Source of the DNA: an uncultured bacterium
GTDB taxonomy: Bacteria > Patescibacteriota > Gracilibacteria > Absconditabacterales > Absconditicoccaceae
Reading direction: 5' to 3'
Length of the DNA stretch: 35,749 nucleotides
Assembly: GCA_946404285.1 (NCBI GenBank)
Contig: CAMJDC010000006.1
Span: forward strand, 1-35,749
Position 1 is the first letter of the stretch; each line of letters starts with the position of its first letter. The position numbers and the translations under genes were made by a program. Positions 1 to 11,297 of the stretch are shown in pieces. The notes under the pieces are model-generated. The model had not been told where the DNA came from. It made no database searches and saw only the letters and a list, made by a program, of their open reading frames with translations.

Positions 1-1
1 A

Positions 2-2851
2 CCAGAAATTCATTACAGTATGGTTTATGATAAAGAAAGTCATGAATACTATATTCTGGCCGATGCTTTACTCAAAAAATTCTACAAAAATCCAGAAGAC
101 TATATTTTGGTAAATAAAGTTAAAGGTTCAAAATTAGTATGAACATTCTACATTCCATTATTTGAGTATATAAACAATTCTAAGCTTCCTGCTGAATATA
201 AAGATAGATATTTTCAGATGATACCTTGAGATTATGTAAGTACAGAAGATTGAACAGGTATCGTACATATTGCGCCTACATTCTGACAGGAGGACTTTGA
301 AGTGGTTGCAGATTTATTCTGAGCTGATAGAGCTTTAGATTGGCTATTTATAGCTGTGAATGAATATTGAGAGTTCGATGAACAAGTGCCAGACTACCAA
401 TGACAAAGCGTTTTAACTGTGAATAAAGATATAATTGACCGCTTAAAAGCAGAAAGAAAATTAATCAAATCTGAGTCAATAACACACTCTTATCCTCATT
501 GCTGGAGATGTCATACACCTTTGATTTCCAAAGCAATGTCATCATGGTTTATCAAAGAACAGCAAATGAATACTGCTACACTCGTTGATGCAGAAAAGAT
601 TAGATTCGTGCCAGAAAGTGTTTCAAATAGATTTGTAAATTGACTAAAACAAGCTCCGGATTGGAATGTGGCGAGAAATAGATATCGATGAAGTCCATTG
701 CCAATATGGGCGAATGTAGATGATCCTTTGGATACTTTCTCTCTTTCTACTCTAGAAGAAATGTATCAACTCACTCGTTCATGATCTAAAAATTTGACTA
801 AATTTGTATTTATTCGTCATGGATATACAGATTTTAATCCAACTCGTACACAAGATTCGCGTGGGGATTTGGCACATTTAGATGAAAAATGACAAGAACA
901 AGCAGAACATATTAGACAAGAATTGCAATATTTAAATGCAGAATCTGAAAAAATATTGCTTATTTCTCCTATGGAAAGAGCTCGAGAAACTGCATTACCA
1001 ACTATGAATGATTGGTTTTCTTCAGAACAGGTAAGTGAAATTAGAAAAAAATATGAAGAATATCAAGCAAAATATAGAGAATTGCGAGATTCTAATCAGA
1101 TTATTGAGTATCTTCAGAATCCAGAAAATGATACATTGTTTGATCTTTGAAATGGAGTTTGGTGAGATTTTCGTGCATGTGAATATCTAAAAGTCTCATT
1201 ACAATGAAAATATGAAGAACCATGATTGCAAATAAATCATCCTACTGATTCACCAATAATTCCATGAGATGAATCTATAGATCAAATGTCAAGAAGAGCA
1301 TGAATTATGATTCATAATTTATCAGAGAAATTTGCTACTAAAACTGTAGTAATAATTTCTCATGCTGATCCTATTTGGTGAATGAGATCAACGTTTAGAC
1401 CACTTATTTATGCTAGAGATAAAGCTAAGTATTATCCAAAAAATTGAGAGATAAACGTTCATTATCGAGATAATGATACCAAAACAGAGGTTAATCTTCA
1501 TAAACCATACGTAGATACATATTGGGGAGTGAAAGATTGAAAAACTTACAAGAGGATCCCAGAGGTGATGGATTGCTGGTTTGAATCATGAGCTATGCCA
1601 TTTTGACAGGATCATTATATCTGACAGAAAGAGAAAGAAAGTCAGAGTTATACTGCGGATTTTATTGCCGAATGACTAGATCAGACTAGATGATGGTTCC
1701 GTTCATTACATATTCTAAATCATGCAATCAAATGAAATAATGCTGCAAATAATATCGTAGTAAACTGACTAGTTCTCGCAGAGGATGGAAAGAAAATGTC
1801 AAAGAGTTTGAGGAACTTCCCAGATCCTCGTGGTTTGATAGAGCAGTGGTGATGAGATGCATATAGAATTTATGTATTAAGTGCGCCAGTAGTTCGTGCT
1901 GAGCCTATGAGATTTAGTGAAAAATGAGTAGAGCAGTCATTCAAGGATTATATTCTCCCACTTCAGAATGTATATAATTTCTTTGAAACTTATGCTAAAA
2001 TCGACCAATGGAAATCAGACTGAAATCAGATTTTTGCAATGCGTGATGATAGTGAAATCTCTGATTATAAAGAATTAGTAGAGCAGTTAGTTCGTGTAAA
2101 TCCAGATATAATTCTGACTTCAGATAATGATAAATGAGAAGCCGTTAAATCATTAATCAATAAATATACACCAAAAGCCAAAGATATCGAAATTAAATCA
2201 GCAGATTTATCGGATTATTTTGATTTAGTTAAATGATTTGAAGCTAAACGTGTATTGATTCTTGCATCAGATGACCAGATTAAATCAATATGGAATGCTA
2301 TATCTTGAAAAACTGATAAATCACTAGAAAAATGAGAGATTCTTTCACTTGTAACATATAAAATCACAAATGATTTAGATGCATGGTTGTTATCAGAATT
2401 ACACCAGACTTTAATTAAGGAAGATCAGTTGCTTCAAGCGTATGCTCTCGATGATGCTATTAAAACAACACTTGAATTCTTAGATAAACTAACAAATCGA
2501 TGGTTGCGTCGTAGTAGAAGAAGATTTTGGGCAAACTGAATGGACGCGGACAAAAATGCTGCATATTCAACTTTGTATACGGTTCTCAGGACTTATTTGC
2601 AAATGTTGGCTCCATTCATACCATTCATTACTGAAAAGTTATGGCAAAAGTTGGCTGAATTTTCTCCAGAAAATGTGGATTCAATTCACCTTACATATCG
2701 ACCAATGGCTTCAGAATTATATATTTCTAGAGATTTGATGGAAGAAATTGCTCAAGTTCGTAAGATTATCAAGTTGGCACTATTTGTTCGTGCTAAAAAT
2801 AAGGTGGCAATTAAGCAACCACTTCAAAAATTATCGGTTAAAATGGAATAA
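2..2851 (+). CDS. ileS: isoleucyl-tRNA synthetase, 5'-partial, with an inserted histidine-phosphatase-like domain (table 25)
   Basis: Continuous frame with TGA=Gly, ending TAA 2849-2851. Motifs: editing domain GDYVSTEDGTGIVHIAPTFGQEDF, HCWRCHTPLISKAMSSWFIKE, RIPEVMDCWFESGAMPFGQ, GLDQTRGWFRSLHIL, EDGKKMSKSLRNFPDP (KMSKS). RHG-type phosphatase motifs lie at about 800-1400. Confidence 0.93.
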
Positions 2852-2956
2852 AATTCTATAAAGAATATAGTTCATCTTAAGAATTGACTTTTCGAACAAT
2901 TCCTTGATTTTTGTTTAGAAATATATATGATTCGAGTCCTCATGTAACTCTATATG

Positions 2957-3036
2957 CCCCACAGATGTGGTGTTGTCCGGAAAGCACTGCGTGGGGACCG
3001 TTTCGCTCCTCCTCGTTATACGGGGAGGAGTTTTTT
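2957..3036 (+). terminator. tandem stem-loops with U-tract downstream of ileS
   Basis: CCCCAC(2957-2962)...GTGGGG(2991-2996), followed by CTCCTCC...GGGGAGGAG(3022-3030) and TTTTTT. Confidence 0.7.
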
Positions 3037-3042
3037 GTAATT

Positions 3043-3074
3043 ATAAAAAAGAATCTCCGGTAGAGGAGATTCTT
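3043..3074 (-). terminator. intrinsic terminator for the downstream minus-strand gene
   Basis: AAGAATCTCC/GGAGATTCTT stem (3049-3058/3065-3074) with a U-tract in the minus-strand RNA. Confidence 0.7.
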
Positions 3075-3096
3075 ATTAATAAAATATGATTTTTGA

Positions 3097-3441
3097 TTAT
3101 TTTTTCATAGTAAGAACTTTTCTGAGTCTACCTCTAGTCCATCAGTTTGCAGGTACGTAAACCATTTCAGAACCTCCGGATGGAGTCTTGATAAATCTAT
3201 ATCCATCAGGATCTACTCTAAGTCTAGTTTCCCAACAAACTTTTCTACCTCTAAGAAACCAGTGATAAGTATTTCATTTGGGGTTAGTCATTACTCCGAT
3301 AGCTCCCCAGTCTTTACCATCATTTAAATCTAATCTTCTTTTTGGATATTCAAATCTTTTAGCTCATTTAGTCCTACTAGCTTGTTTTTGGAGTTGAGCT
3401 TTTTTCTTGGCAATACCTTGTTTATTTGTTCTTGATGCCAT
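3097..3441 (-). CDS. small basic hypothetical protein (MASRTNKQGIAKKKAQLQKQ...)
   Basis: Intact 114-aa frame under table 25, TAA stop, followed by its own terminator. Confidence 0.6.
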
Positions 3442-3476
3442 TTTTAATATTAAGTGTAATAAAAGTCTGAATGGTC

Positions 3477-3549
3477 AGCTGGCAACGAGGATCGAACTCG
3501 TGACCTCACCCTTACGAGGGGTGCGCTCTACCGACTGAGCCATGCCAGC
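3477..3549 (-). tRNA. tRNA-Thr(CGU)
   Basis: Cloverleaf: GCTGGCA acceptor, D-arm GCTCAGTCGGTAGAGC, anticodon stem-loop CACCC-CTCGTAA-GGGTG (anticodon CGT), T-arm ACGAG-TTCGATC-CTCGT, TGCCAGC. Confidence 0.95.
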
Positions 3550-3678
3550 ATTTCTCTGACAAGAGAAATTATATTAAATGAATAGGTATTTTCAAGTGGA
3601 ATTTATTCTCTTGCAACGAATTATAAATTTTTTATACTTAATTTTTGTAGAAAATCCTTTTTTTTGAAAATATCGTGG

Positions 3679-4488
3679 ATGATGAGTAAAACTAAATATT
3701 CAAATCAGCTTTCTCAATTTATGCAAAAATTACCAGAAGAACTTGAGAATTTATCTCAATCTGAGCCAGGTGATGCTTTTTTGGATCATATGCTCAAAAA
3801 GTTTGATGAACATATTTCAAAATGAGGTAAAATTTTGCTAATTACATTAACCAAAAAATCGTCGGAAGAGATTACAAATTTTTTGATTTCAAAATGATAT
3901 AAGGCTTTCTATCTTCATTCTGAGGTGGAAACTATGGATAGGTGGGAAATTATCAAAAAATTGAAAACGTGAGTGATAGATATTATAGTTTGAGTAAATC
4001 TTTTGCGTGAAGGAATAGATTTACCTGAAGTAACACTGATTGCTGTGCTTGATGCAGATAAAGAATGATTTTTGCGTTCAACGACGTCTCTTACTCAGAT
4101 AATTTGACGTGCAGCCAGAAATCCAAATAGTGAAGTGATATTGTATGCAGATAGTTTTACTGAATCAATGGTGAAATCATTATGGGAAACTTATCGTCGT
4201 CGCACGATTCAGAATAATTTTAATATTGAGCATCATATTACTCCAAAAGCAGCGCATTCAAACGTTAAAAATCTGGAATCTGTAAAAACTGACGAGGAGT
4301 TGGTTCAACAACAGAATTCTAAATTTACTCGTGGAAAAGTTAAACGTTTAAAAAGGATGACAAAAGCAGAAAAAAATCTGATTATGAAAGATTTGAAAAA
4401 TCAGATGGATGAAGCTATCAAAGAATGGAGATTCGAGGATGCTGCAGTTATTCGTGATCAGATTAAAGAATTAGAAGAGGGAGAATAG
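3679..4488 (+). CDS. UvrB-like protein, C-terminal helicase domain plus UVR motif only
   Basis: Motifs [69 protein letters not shown], C-terminal UVR-like LKNQMDEAIKEWRFEDAAVIRDQIKEL. The frame closes upstream at a TAG (3583-3585), so there is no N-terminal domain. Confidence 0.85.
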
Positions 4489-4497
4489 TTTAAAATA

Positions 4498-5016
4498 TTA
4501 CCAAAATGGGTTGTAGATTCCTATAGTTATAAAATTTAATTCATAACCGAAAAATTTACTTCGAAATGTGTGAAATTTTAGACTAGATTTCTGACTATCG
4601 ATTTTTTTTCGTTGTTCATCAGAAATAACCCTTTGTTTTAATAAAACTTCAACTTTTTTAACGTTTTCCTTTATGGTATCTAGATTATCGATATATTCAA
4701 AGTGTCAGCTTCAGAACATAGTTCTGATTAGGGCAAAACATGGATCGTATTTTAGAGATTGTTGTTCGGATAGAGAATATTGAGCTTTCGCTAGTAAATA
4801 GATAACTTCATCAACAGAAGTAGTCAGATTTTGTTTTGCTTTTTTAACATTTTTTAGTGCTAAACGGTGTAGAGGAAAAAATATCAAAATGCTAATTGCA
4901 TATATTAATACAACGATTCATGCAACCATTCACCAAGTTCATTCGGTATGGAAAAAAAAGTTTATTCGCTCTATGTATACATTTCGTATGTCGTTTAGCT
5001 TATCTAGAAATTCCAT
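4498..5016 (-). CDS. hypothetical membrane-anchored protein
   Basis: MEFLDKLNDIRNVYIERINFFF... with a hydrophobic segment near the N-terminus; intact under table 25. Confidence 0.6.
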
Positions 5017-5038
5017 TTAACCAACACAAAAAATAAAA

Positions 5039-6358
5039 TTATTTCCAAATATTCTTCCACATATGAATAACCTTTCCATCTTTTATTGCAAGAGGAATCC
5101 AATCTCTCCACCACATTGGAATTTTTTGATTCAATGCCCAACGGCTTCGTTTCTTCCCAGCAAAAATATCTCAATCCTTTGGTAGTCTAACTTCTCATCA
5201 AATCAATTCATCTCTTGGAATTTGTAAATCAAATCCAAAAAATCTGATATTCTCCATTGATTCAATTTTAAGCGTTATATTTTTTTCAGAATTATTTTTT
5301 CTTTTCCAAAAATCTTTTTTAGCTTTCGTGATGAAAAGCTGTTTTTCGTGGATGAAAAAGTAAACTCATCAAATGTATTTATACCCATTATCTCAATTAT
5401 TCAACCAATTCTTCCACTCATTAACTACAGTCGCAGAAGTCTGAATTTTTAACGTGTGGAAAAGATCAAAAACATCATTCTCATTACATTTCGAAATATT
5501 TTTTTTCCATAAATATGAAAATTCAGCGTTCCATAATGGAAAACTTGGCATGATTTTAAAACTTTCATTCAATTTACTATCTTCAATATTTTCTAACTGT
5601 TTATAGATTCACGCAAAACTTTCCAAAAATTTATTCTCATCTCAATTTTCAGTTCAGTATGTAGAAATTGGATTTAAAATCTGGTTCCTAACTCGATTTC
5701 TTTTGGAAACTGAAACATCTTGGTTAGTTTTATCTTCAAAAAATGGAATTCATACTTCATTACAAATATTCAAAATTTCAGATTTCGTGCTGTTTAATAG
5801 TGGACGACAAACTTTACATTCATTTGGAAGTAAGTGATGATTTTCTACTTCACGCATATTCAGAAAACCGTTGATTCAAGCACCACGCATTAAATTTAAG
5901 AGCGTTGATTCGACTCTATCATTCAAGTGATGACCGAGAAAGATATATGAAGCTTTTGTGGATTTTTGTAACGATGAGAACTGGGAATATCTTCGATTTC
6001 TGAGTGAATTTTCATCGCAGTTTCATCACTCTCTTTCATATAGATGAAAATCTAAACCAGAAAAAAGATCTGACATAAATTTGGCTTCATCTTCACTTTC
6101 AGGTCTGATTTTATGATTACAGTGTGCAATATGAACTTTATTTATATCTAACCCATTCTTATGATAAAAAAACAAAACCTGACTTGCTACAATCATACTA
6201 TCTGCTCCTCACGAAATCGCTAAAATTATATCTTTATCTTTCAATTCCAGACTATTCAAAAGTTTAGTCAGCTTTCCCTGTAATTTTAAAAATAATGAAT
6301 CTTTTGGATATTCAACGAATAAATCTGTATAATGTTTCATCAAGTTTTCTTTCCCCAT
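5039..6358 (-). CDS. tilS: tRNA(Ile)-lysidine synthase
   Basis: PP-loop motif IILAISGGADSMIVASQVL, then HIAHCNHKIRPES, FLGHHLNDRVESTLLNLMRGAGINGF; SGG uses TGA-GGA. Confidence 0.9.
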
Positions 6359-6405
6359 GGTGAGTATAATAAAGAAAGAGAGAAATATAACAAGGTGAAA
6401 AAGCT

Positions 6406-7071
6406 CTATTCTAATATAGAAAGTACTTCTTTTTTATAATTTTCTTTTCAAATTCTATAAGAATAATGCTTAATCAAAAATATTTTGTATGATTCTCATA
6501 AATACTTATCTAATAATTTGTATGTTTTACTTCCTAGAGCAATTAATTTTAAGCTGCTTCATAAATATGATATTTCTTGTTTAAAGTATTCTATGTTTTC
6601 TTCTACTATATTAGGATTTTTTTTAAGATAAGATGACACTTTATTAGAATCTACCTCAGGATATTTTTTAATTAAGTCTGTAATATAAGAACCCCAAAAT
6701 TTTGTGTCTTTTAAAGCATACCTTAGTTTGTAATCGTTCTGTAATGAGTACCCACTATGAAAATTAGACCAATCAATACTATCGTTAAATCATTTATTTC
6801 AGTGAGTGTTTGATAAATTTAATCAAACAAACACATATCCAGTGTTTAAAATCTTTAATAAGTTGGAATCATTAACTCGCGTCATATCATTAGTATTCGA
6901 CCTAGGAGTTGTAGTTTGTTTTCATCGAACAGTCCAACTTCAAACCTTTCAGTATAATGATTTCATTTTTTCATATACTTGTTTCTCTAGCATTGTTAGC
7001 TCATAAGAATAAATCCTTGCTCTTGTATTAGTCAAGGAAAAAAATAGAAATAAAGCACGTTTATTATACAT
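6406..7071 (-). CDS. putative uracil-DNA-glycosylase-like protein
   Basis: Segments GYVFVGLNLS...WSNFHSGY...LRYALKDTKFWGSYITDLIKK...LIALGSKTYKLLDKYLG resemble UDG-fold signatures. The start may be internal. Confidence 0.45.
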
Positions 7072-7084
7072 TTTGATACAGAAA

Positions 7085-7588
7085 ATGAAAGACCAAACAT
7101 TTGAAATAAAAGTAGGAGATTTGCTCAATCAAGTTGCGGTTGATGAGATGACTTTTGAAAATAAAAAGACAAATCTGATTCCGAATCTTAATGAAGATTG
7201 AATCTCAGGTAAAATCAGACTTTCATGAATCGATGACGAAAATGTTTTAGTTGAAATCGAAGAATTGGAATGTGCATTGAATGAAACTTGTGATTATTGC
7301 ACAAAACCTTTCAAAAGAAAAATTGAAATCCAATGATATTCTAGCAGATTTACTCTCAATAAGGAAGAAATAAATTATGCTAATGATGAAGTTCTTTTTT
7401 TTATCGATGAAAAAACTGCTACAATTAATATTGAAGAGATGATTTATCAGGCTGTAGAATTGGAAACTCCATTTGTCTTATATTGTCCAGATTGTGCTAA
7501 AAAACATGAAAATATGGCAGAAGATGAAATTGATGAATCAGATTTTGATTTAGGATGAGAATGATGAAATATAGTATTTCACAAATAA
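7085..7588 (+). CDS. DUF177/YceD-like protein
   Basis: MKDQTFEIKVGDLL...CDYCTKPFKRKIEI...ETPFVLYCPDCAKKHENMAEDE; the two CxxC pairs and acidic tail suit this family. Confidence 0.6.
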
Positions 7589-7612
7589 TTTTAGATTTTT
7601 AATTGTATAAAA

Positions 7613-8680
7613 ATGGTTCAAAGAAACGTAAGTTTTAATTATTCAAATCATAGAAGAAAGAAGAAAAAGGGATGAAAAAGACTAATAATTCTTATCATAT
7701 TGTTGGTGTTGTTTATTATTTGATGGATAAAACTATCTCCAAAGGATATTAATTTAGATGGAGTAAAAGTTTCGATAGTAAAATGAAATACGATTTCGAA
7801 ATTTTATGAAGTTTTGGATAGAAATCAGACTTTTTGGATGAAAATGTATGTAAAACGTCATCCGAGTGAAGTACCTAATATTGTCGAGTGAACTTATGCA
7901 TTTAGCGGAACTTATTCTCAAAAGGAGTTTTTGGAACATATTGCTAAATGACCTGAAAAGGAATATATCACATATACAATACTTGAATGATGGTCAATCT
8001 ACGATATAGATGCAGATTTAACTGAAAAATGATATATTAATCAGTGAGAGTATATTTCATATGTAACAAATCCTGCAAAGATTTCGGAATTATCTGAAAG
8101 GTACGAATTCTTTGATTCAAGCTTAAATTCATTAGAGTGATTCTTATATCCAGATACATATTATATAGATGGAAAAATGGAGTTTATAAAACAATTAGTT
8201 TCAATTCAGTTGAATACATTTAATTCAAGAGTTTGGGCTGATTATAAAGCAGGTTTTGATAATGTAAGGAATAACTATGGACTCTCGGTGTATGAGGTGA
8301 TAACTCTTGCTTCAATAGTTGAAAAGGAAGAAAAGAATGATGATAACAAACCAACAGTAGCATGAATTTTCTACAATAGGTTAAGAGACTGAATATTATT
8401 ATGAGCTGATATTACGCTTTGTTATGGATTGGCTCAGCCATATAGTGAATGTACTCCAAATGTTATTGTTAAGCATTTAGATGATACAAATAATAGATAT
8501 AATACTCGTGCACTTGCGTGACTTACTCCAACTCCGATTTGAAATCCATCTGTTTCTACAATTGAGGCTGTATTGTATCCAAATCAGACTTCATATTTGT
8601 TTTATCTTCATTGAGCAGATTGACAAATTCATTATGCAGAAACAAATGCAGAACATGAACAGAATAAAAAATATTTATAA
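7613..8680 (+). CDS. mltG: endolytic murein transglycosylase MltG-like (YceG family)
   Basis: N-terminal TM segment, EGFLYPDTYYI, YEVITLASIVEKEEKNDDNKPTVAGIFYNRL, GLTPTPIGNPSVSTIEAVLYPNQTSYLFYLHGADGQIHYAETNAEH. Confidence 0.9.
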
Positions 8681-8692
8681 TTTTTTAAAATA

Positions 8693-9469
8693 ATGGCAGA
8701 AAACAAAAAATATATTCTAGTTCTTTCGTGAGGATGATCTAAATGATTTTATTCCTTATGAATACTTAAAGCATTAGAAGAAAGCTGATTAGAATCACAA
8801 ATTGATGCAATTTTTGGAGTGTCTGCATGAGCAATGATTGCTTGTTATTGGGCAACATGACTAAAAGCTGAGCAAGTTTATTCTAAGCTTTTGGATAATA
8901 TTGGATTCCTTAGTGCAAAAAATTTGAAAATGCCACCAGTAACAAGTATTCTTCAAGAAAAAACTGTACAAAAAATGTATAAAAAGCATCTTCCTATGAT
9001 GTTTTCAAAGTTGAAAAAGAAAGTATATATTTGAGCGACAGATTTAACTACAGGTAAATATAAAATATTTCATACATGAGAGTTAATTCCTCCATTGATG
9101 GGAAGTATTGCATTGCCAGTAATATTTCCTCCAGTTGAATTTTGAGATTATTTGCTTGCAGATGGGTGAATTATTGATAATTTTCCAGTTTTGCGTGCGA
9201 AGAAATTATATCCAGAACATGAAGTAATCGGGGTAACAGTTTCTTCCTACAAGAAACACCAAAAAATTACAAATTTACTTTCAAGTGCAATGGTTTCACG
9301 GAATTTAGTTTTATCAAAAGATATTGAGTGAAATATTAAGGCAACAGATCATCTCTTTTGTAAAAATACAGGGATTTCTACTGCAGAAACGGATAAAGAA
9401 AAATTAGCTCATCTTTATGAGGTTTGATATAAAGATGGAATGAAATATTTTAAAAAGCTGAGAAAATAG
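8693..9469 (+). CDS. patatin-like phospholipase
   Basis: ILVLSGGGSKGFYSLGILKAL, FGVSAGAMIA (GxSxG), LLADGGIIDNFPV (DGG). Confidence 0.88.
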
Positions 9470-9474
9470 TTTGT

Positions 9475-9882
9475 TTATTTAATACATTTAAAGAATTTGG
9501 CTCATTTCTCAAAAATTTTCTTGTCTGTGGAATATGAGAGTATTTTTTCTATTTTATTATAATTACCGGAAATTACTCAATCTACGTCAGGGAAAAGCTC
9601 ATCTGTCATTTTTTCTTTTACACGCATGGCAAAATATTGAACTTGAACAATTCATTCAAAATTTAGATATTCTGTTGTACCTAAATCTCAAACAATTTGG
9701 CATTCTAATCCAGTTTCTTCTAGTACTTCACGTAATGCGGCTTGTTCAGCATTTTCTCCTGGATCAATATGTCATTTAGGTAAAGATATATCATTATGGC
9801 TATTTCTTTTGACTGCAAAGAAATTTTCACCATCAAAGACTATTCATCATGCCTTTTTTACTACTCAATTTTTTCAGTTCAT
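9475..9882 (-). CDS. Nudix hydrolase
   Basis: Nudix box GHIDPGENAEQAALREVLEETGL; its first Gly is TGA. Confidence 0.88.
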
Positions 9883-9962
9883 ATTGGTGAAAATTATATA
9901 AATTTTTATTTACGGTAGGTATAATAAAAAGCTGATATTTTTTTTCAAGTAAAATTGAAAAT

Positions 9963-10787
9963 TTATATGTTTAAATGAATGAATTCGAAATTATGTTTGT
10001 TTATGGCTTGTTTACTATCATCTGGAAGCTTGATTATAATATTTTTTACAAAGCTTTCCAAAATCTGAGCGTTTCATGTGGAGTAGAATCTGTTTTCTTT
10101 TGTTCCTTCATGATTTTCTTGTTTGGCCAAAACTCTTTGTGTCTGTAATGCAACTGCTGGAGCTGGATTTATAATTGTGATTTTATTTCATACTTTTTTT
10201 TCATCTAATATTTTTTGCATTATTGGTATAAGAAAAGGGTAGTGAGTGCATCAAAGGACGATATGGTCAACATTTGCATCTATCATTGGAGTTAGATATT
10301 TTTCCAATAATTCTTTAGCTTCTTCTCCTTCAGTTTTGTTTTGTTCAACAAGCTCGACTAGTCAATCTCCGATTTGTTCTATTACTTTTACATTTCACTG
10401 AAACTGAGTTAAAGTCCTATGATATAATGCTCATTTAAAAGTTCATGCTGTGGCTAAAACTCAAACTGTTCATGTTTTGGAATGAAGAATTGCGGGTTTT
10501 ATGGCAGGTTCCATTCATACAAATGGGATAGGATATTTTGATCTCAAAACTTCTATAGCAGCTGCTGTGGCTGTATTACATGCAACTACGATTAAATCGC
10601 AGTTTCATTGTTCAATTAAAAAATTAGTCAGTTTTCTACATCTATCTTGTAATTCTTCTGGAGATTTTCTTCAATATGGACAATATGCAGAATCTGCTAT
10701 GTAACAAAAATTTTGATCTGGCATTAGTTTTGCTAGCTCTTTTCGTACGGATAATCATCATAGTCACGAATCGAATATTCAAATCAT
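9963..10787 (-). CDS. murI: glutamate racemase
   Basis: MIGIFDSGLGGLSVRKEL, IADSAYCPYGRKS, IVVACNTATAAAI, DHIVLGCTHYPFLIP. Confidence 0.95.
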
Positions 10788-11273
10788 TTATTCGTTATAT
10801 TGGTATGAAAGTAAATTGTATTCTTCTGTATCATATTTAGCTATTCCATTTTCATGCCAAAGAAAGAAATGTTTTATTCATGTATCTAATGCCATTTTTG
10901 AACAAATCGTACAATATGGTTTTCATGATTTGGACATATTTCACTCTTTATCCAAACGCATAAAATATAAATCTGCACCTTCGATTTCATTTGGATGATT
11001 TTTTAACGCATCCATAATAGCTCTTTGTTCTGCATGAATGCAGCATGTTTTGTCTGTAACCTTTCTGTGATAAGAATTTTTATCGCAAGTACACCTTCTT
11101 TGTGATTCTAGATTGTGTGGTGGAGTATTTCGTCATTGTCAGATAATTATATTATTTTTTACAATTATGCATCCACATTTAGACCTCTCACAAGTAGCAT
11201 TTTGTGCGATTTTTCAAGCCAACTGGAAATATTGTTCAGCTTTTTTGGATTCTTCTCAAGTTAGAATTTGCAT
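10788..11273 (-). CDS. dCMP/CMP deaminase family protein
   Basis: Zinc motif CCIHAEQRAI and PYCTICSKMAL; stop codon abuts the murI start. Confidence 0.85.
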
Positions 11274-11297
11274 AGTGGTTTTATATTTAAGTAAATT

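Noticed and set aside
1-2851. Interpretation of the broken ORFs as pseudogenes or a decaying genome
   Set aside because: Every interruption is TGA within a conserved frame and often at a mandatory Gly; reading through gives full, motif-complete proteins.
2957-3000. Small SRP RNA, because of GTCCGGAAAGCA
   Set aside because: It lacks the conserved CAGGUCCGGAAGGAAGCAG arrangement; the helix closing the GGAA loop does not form.
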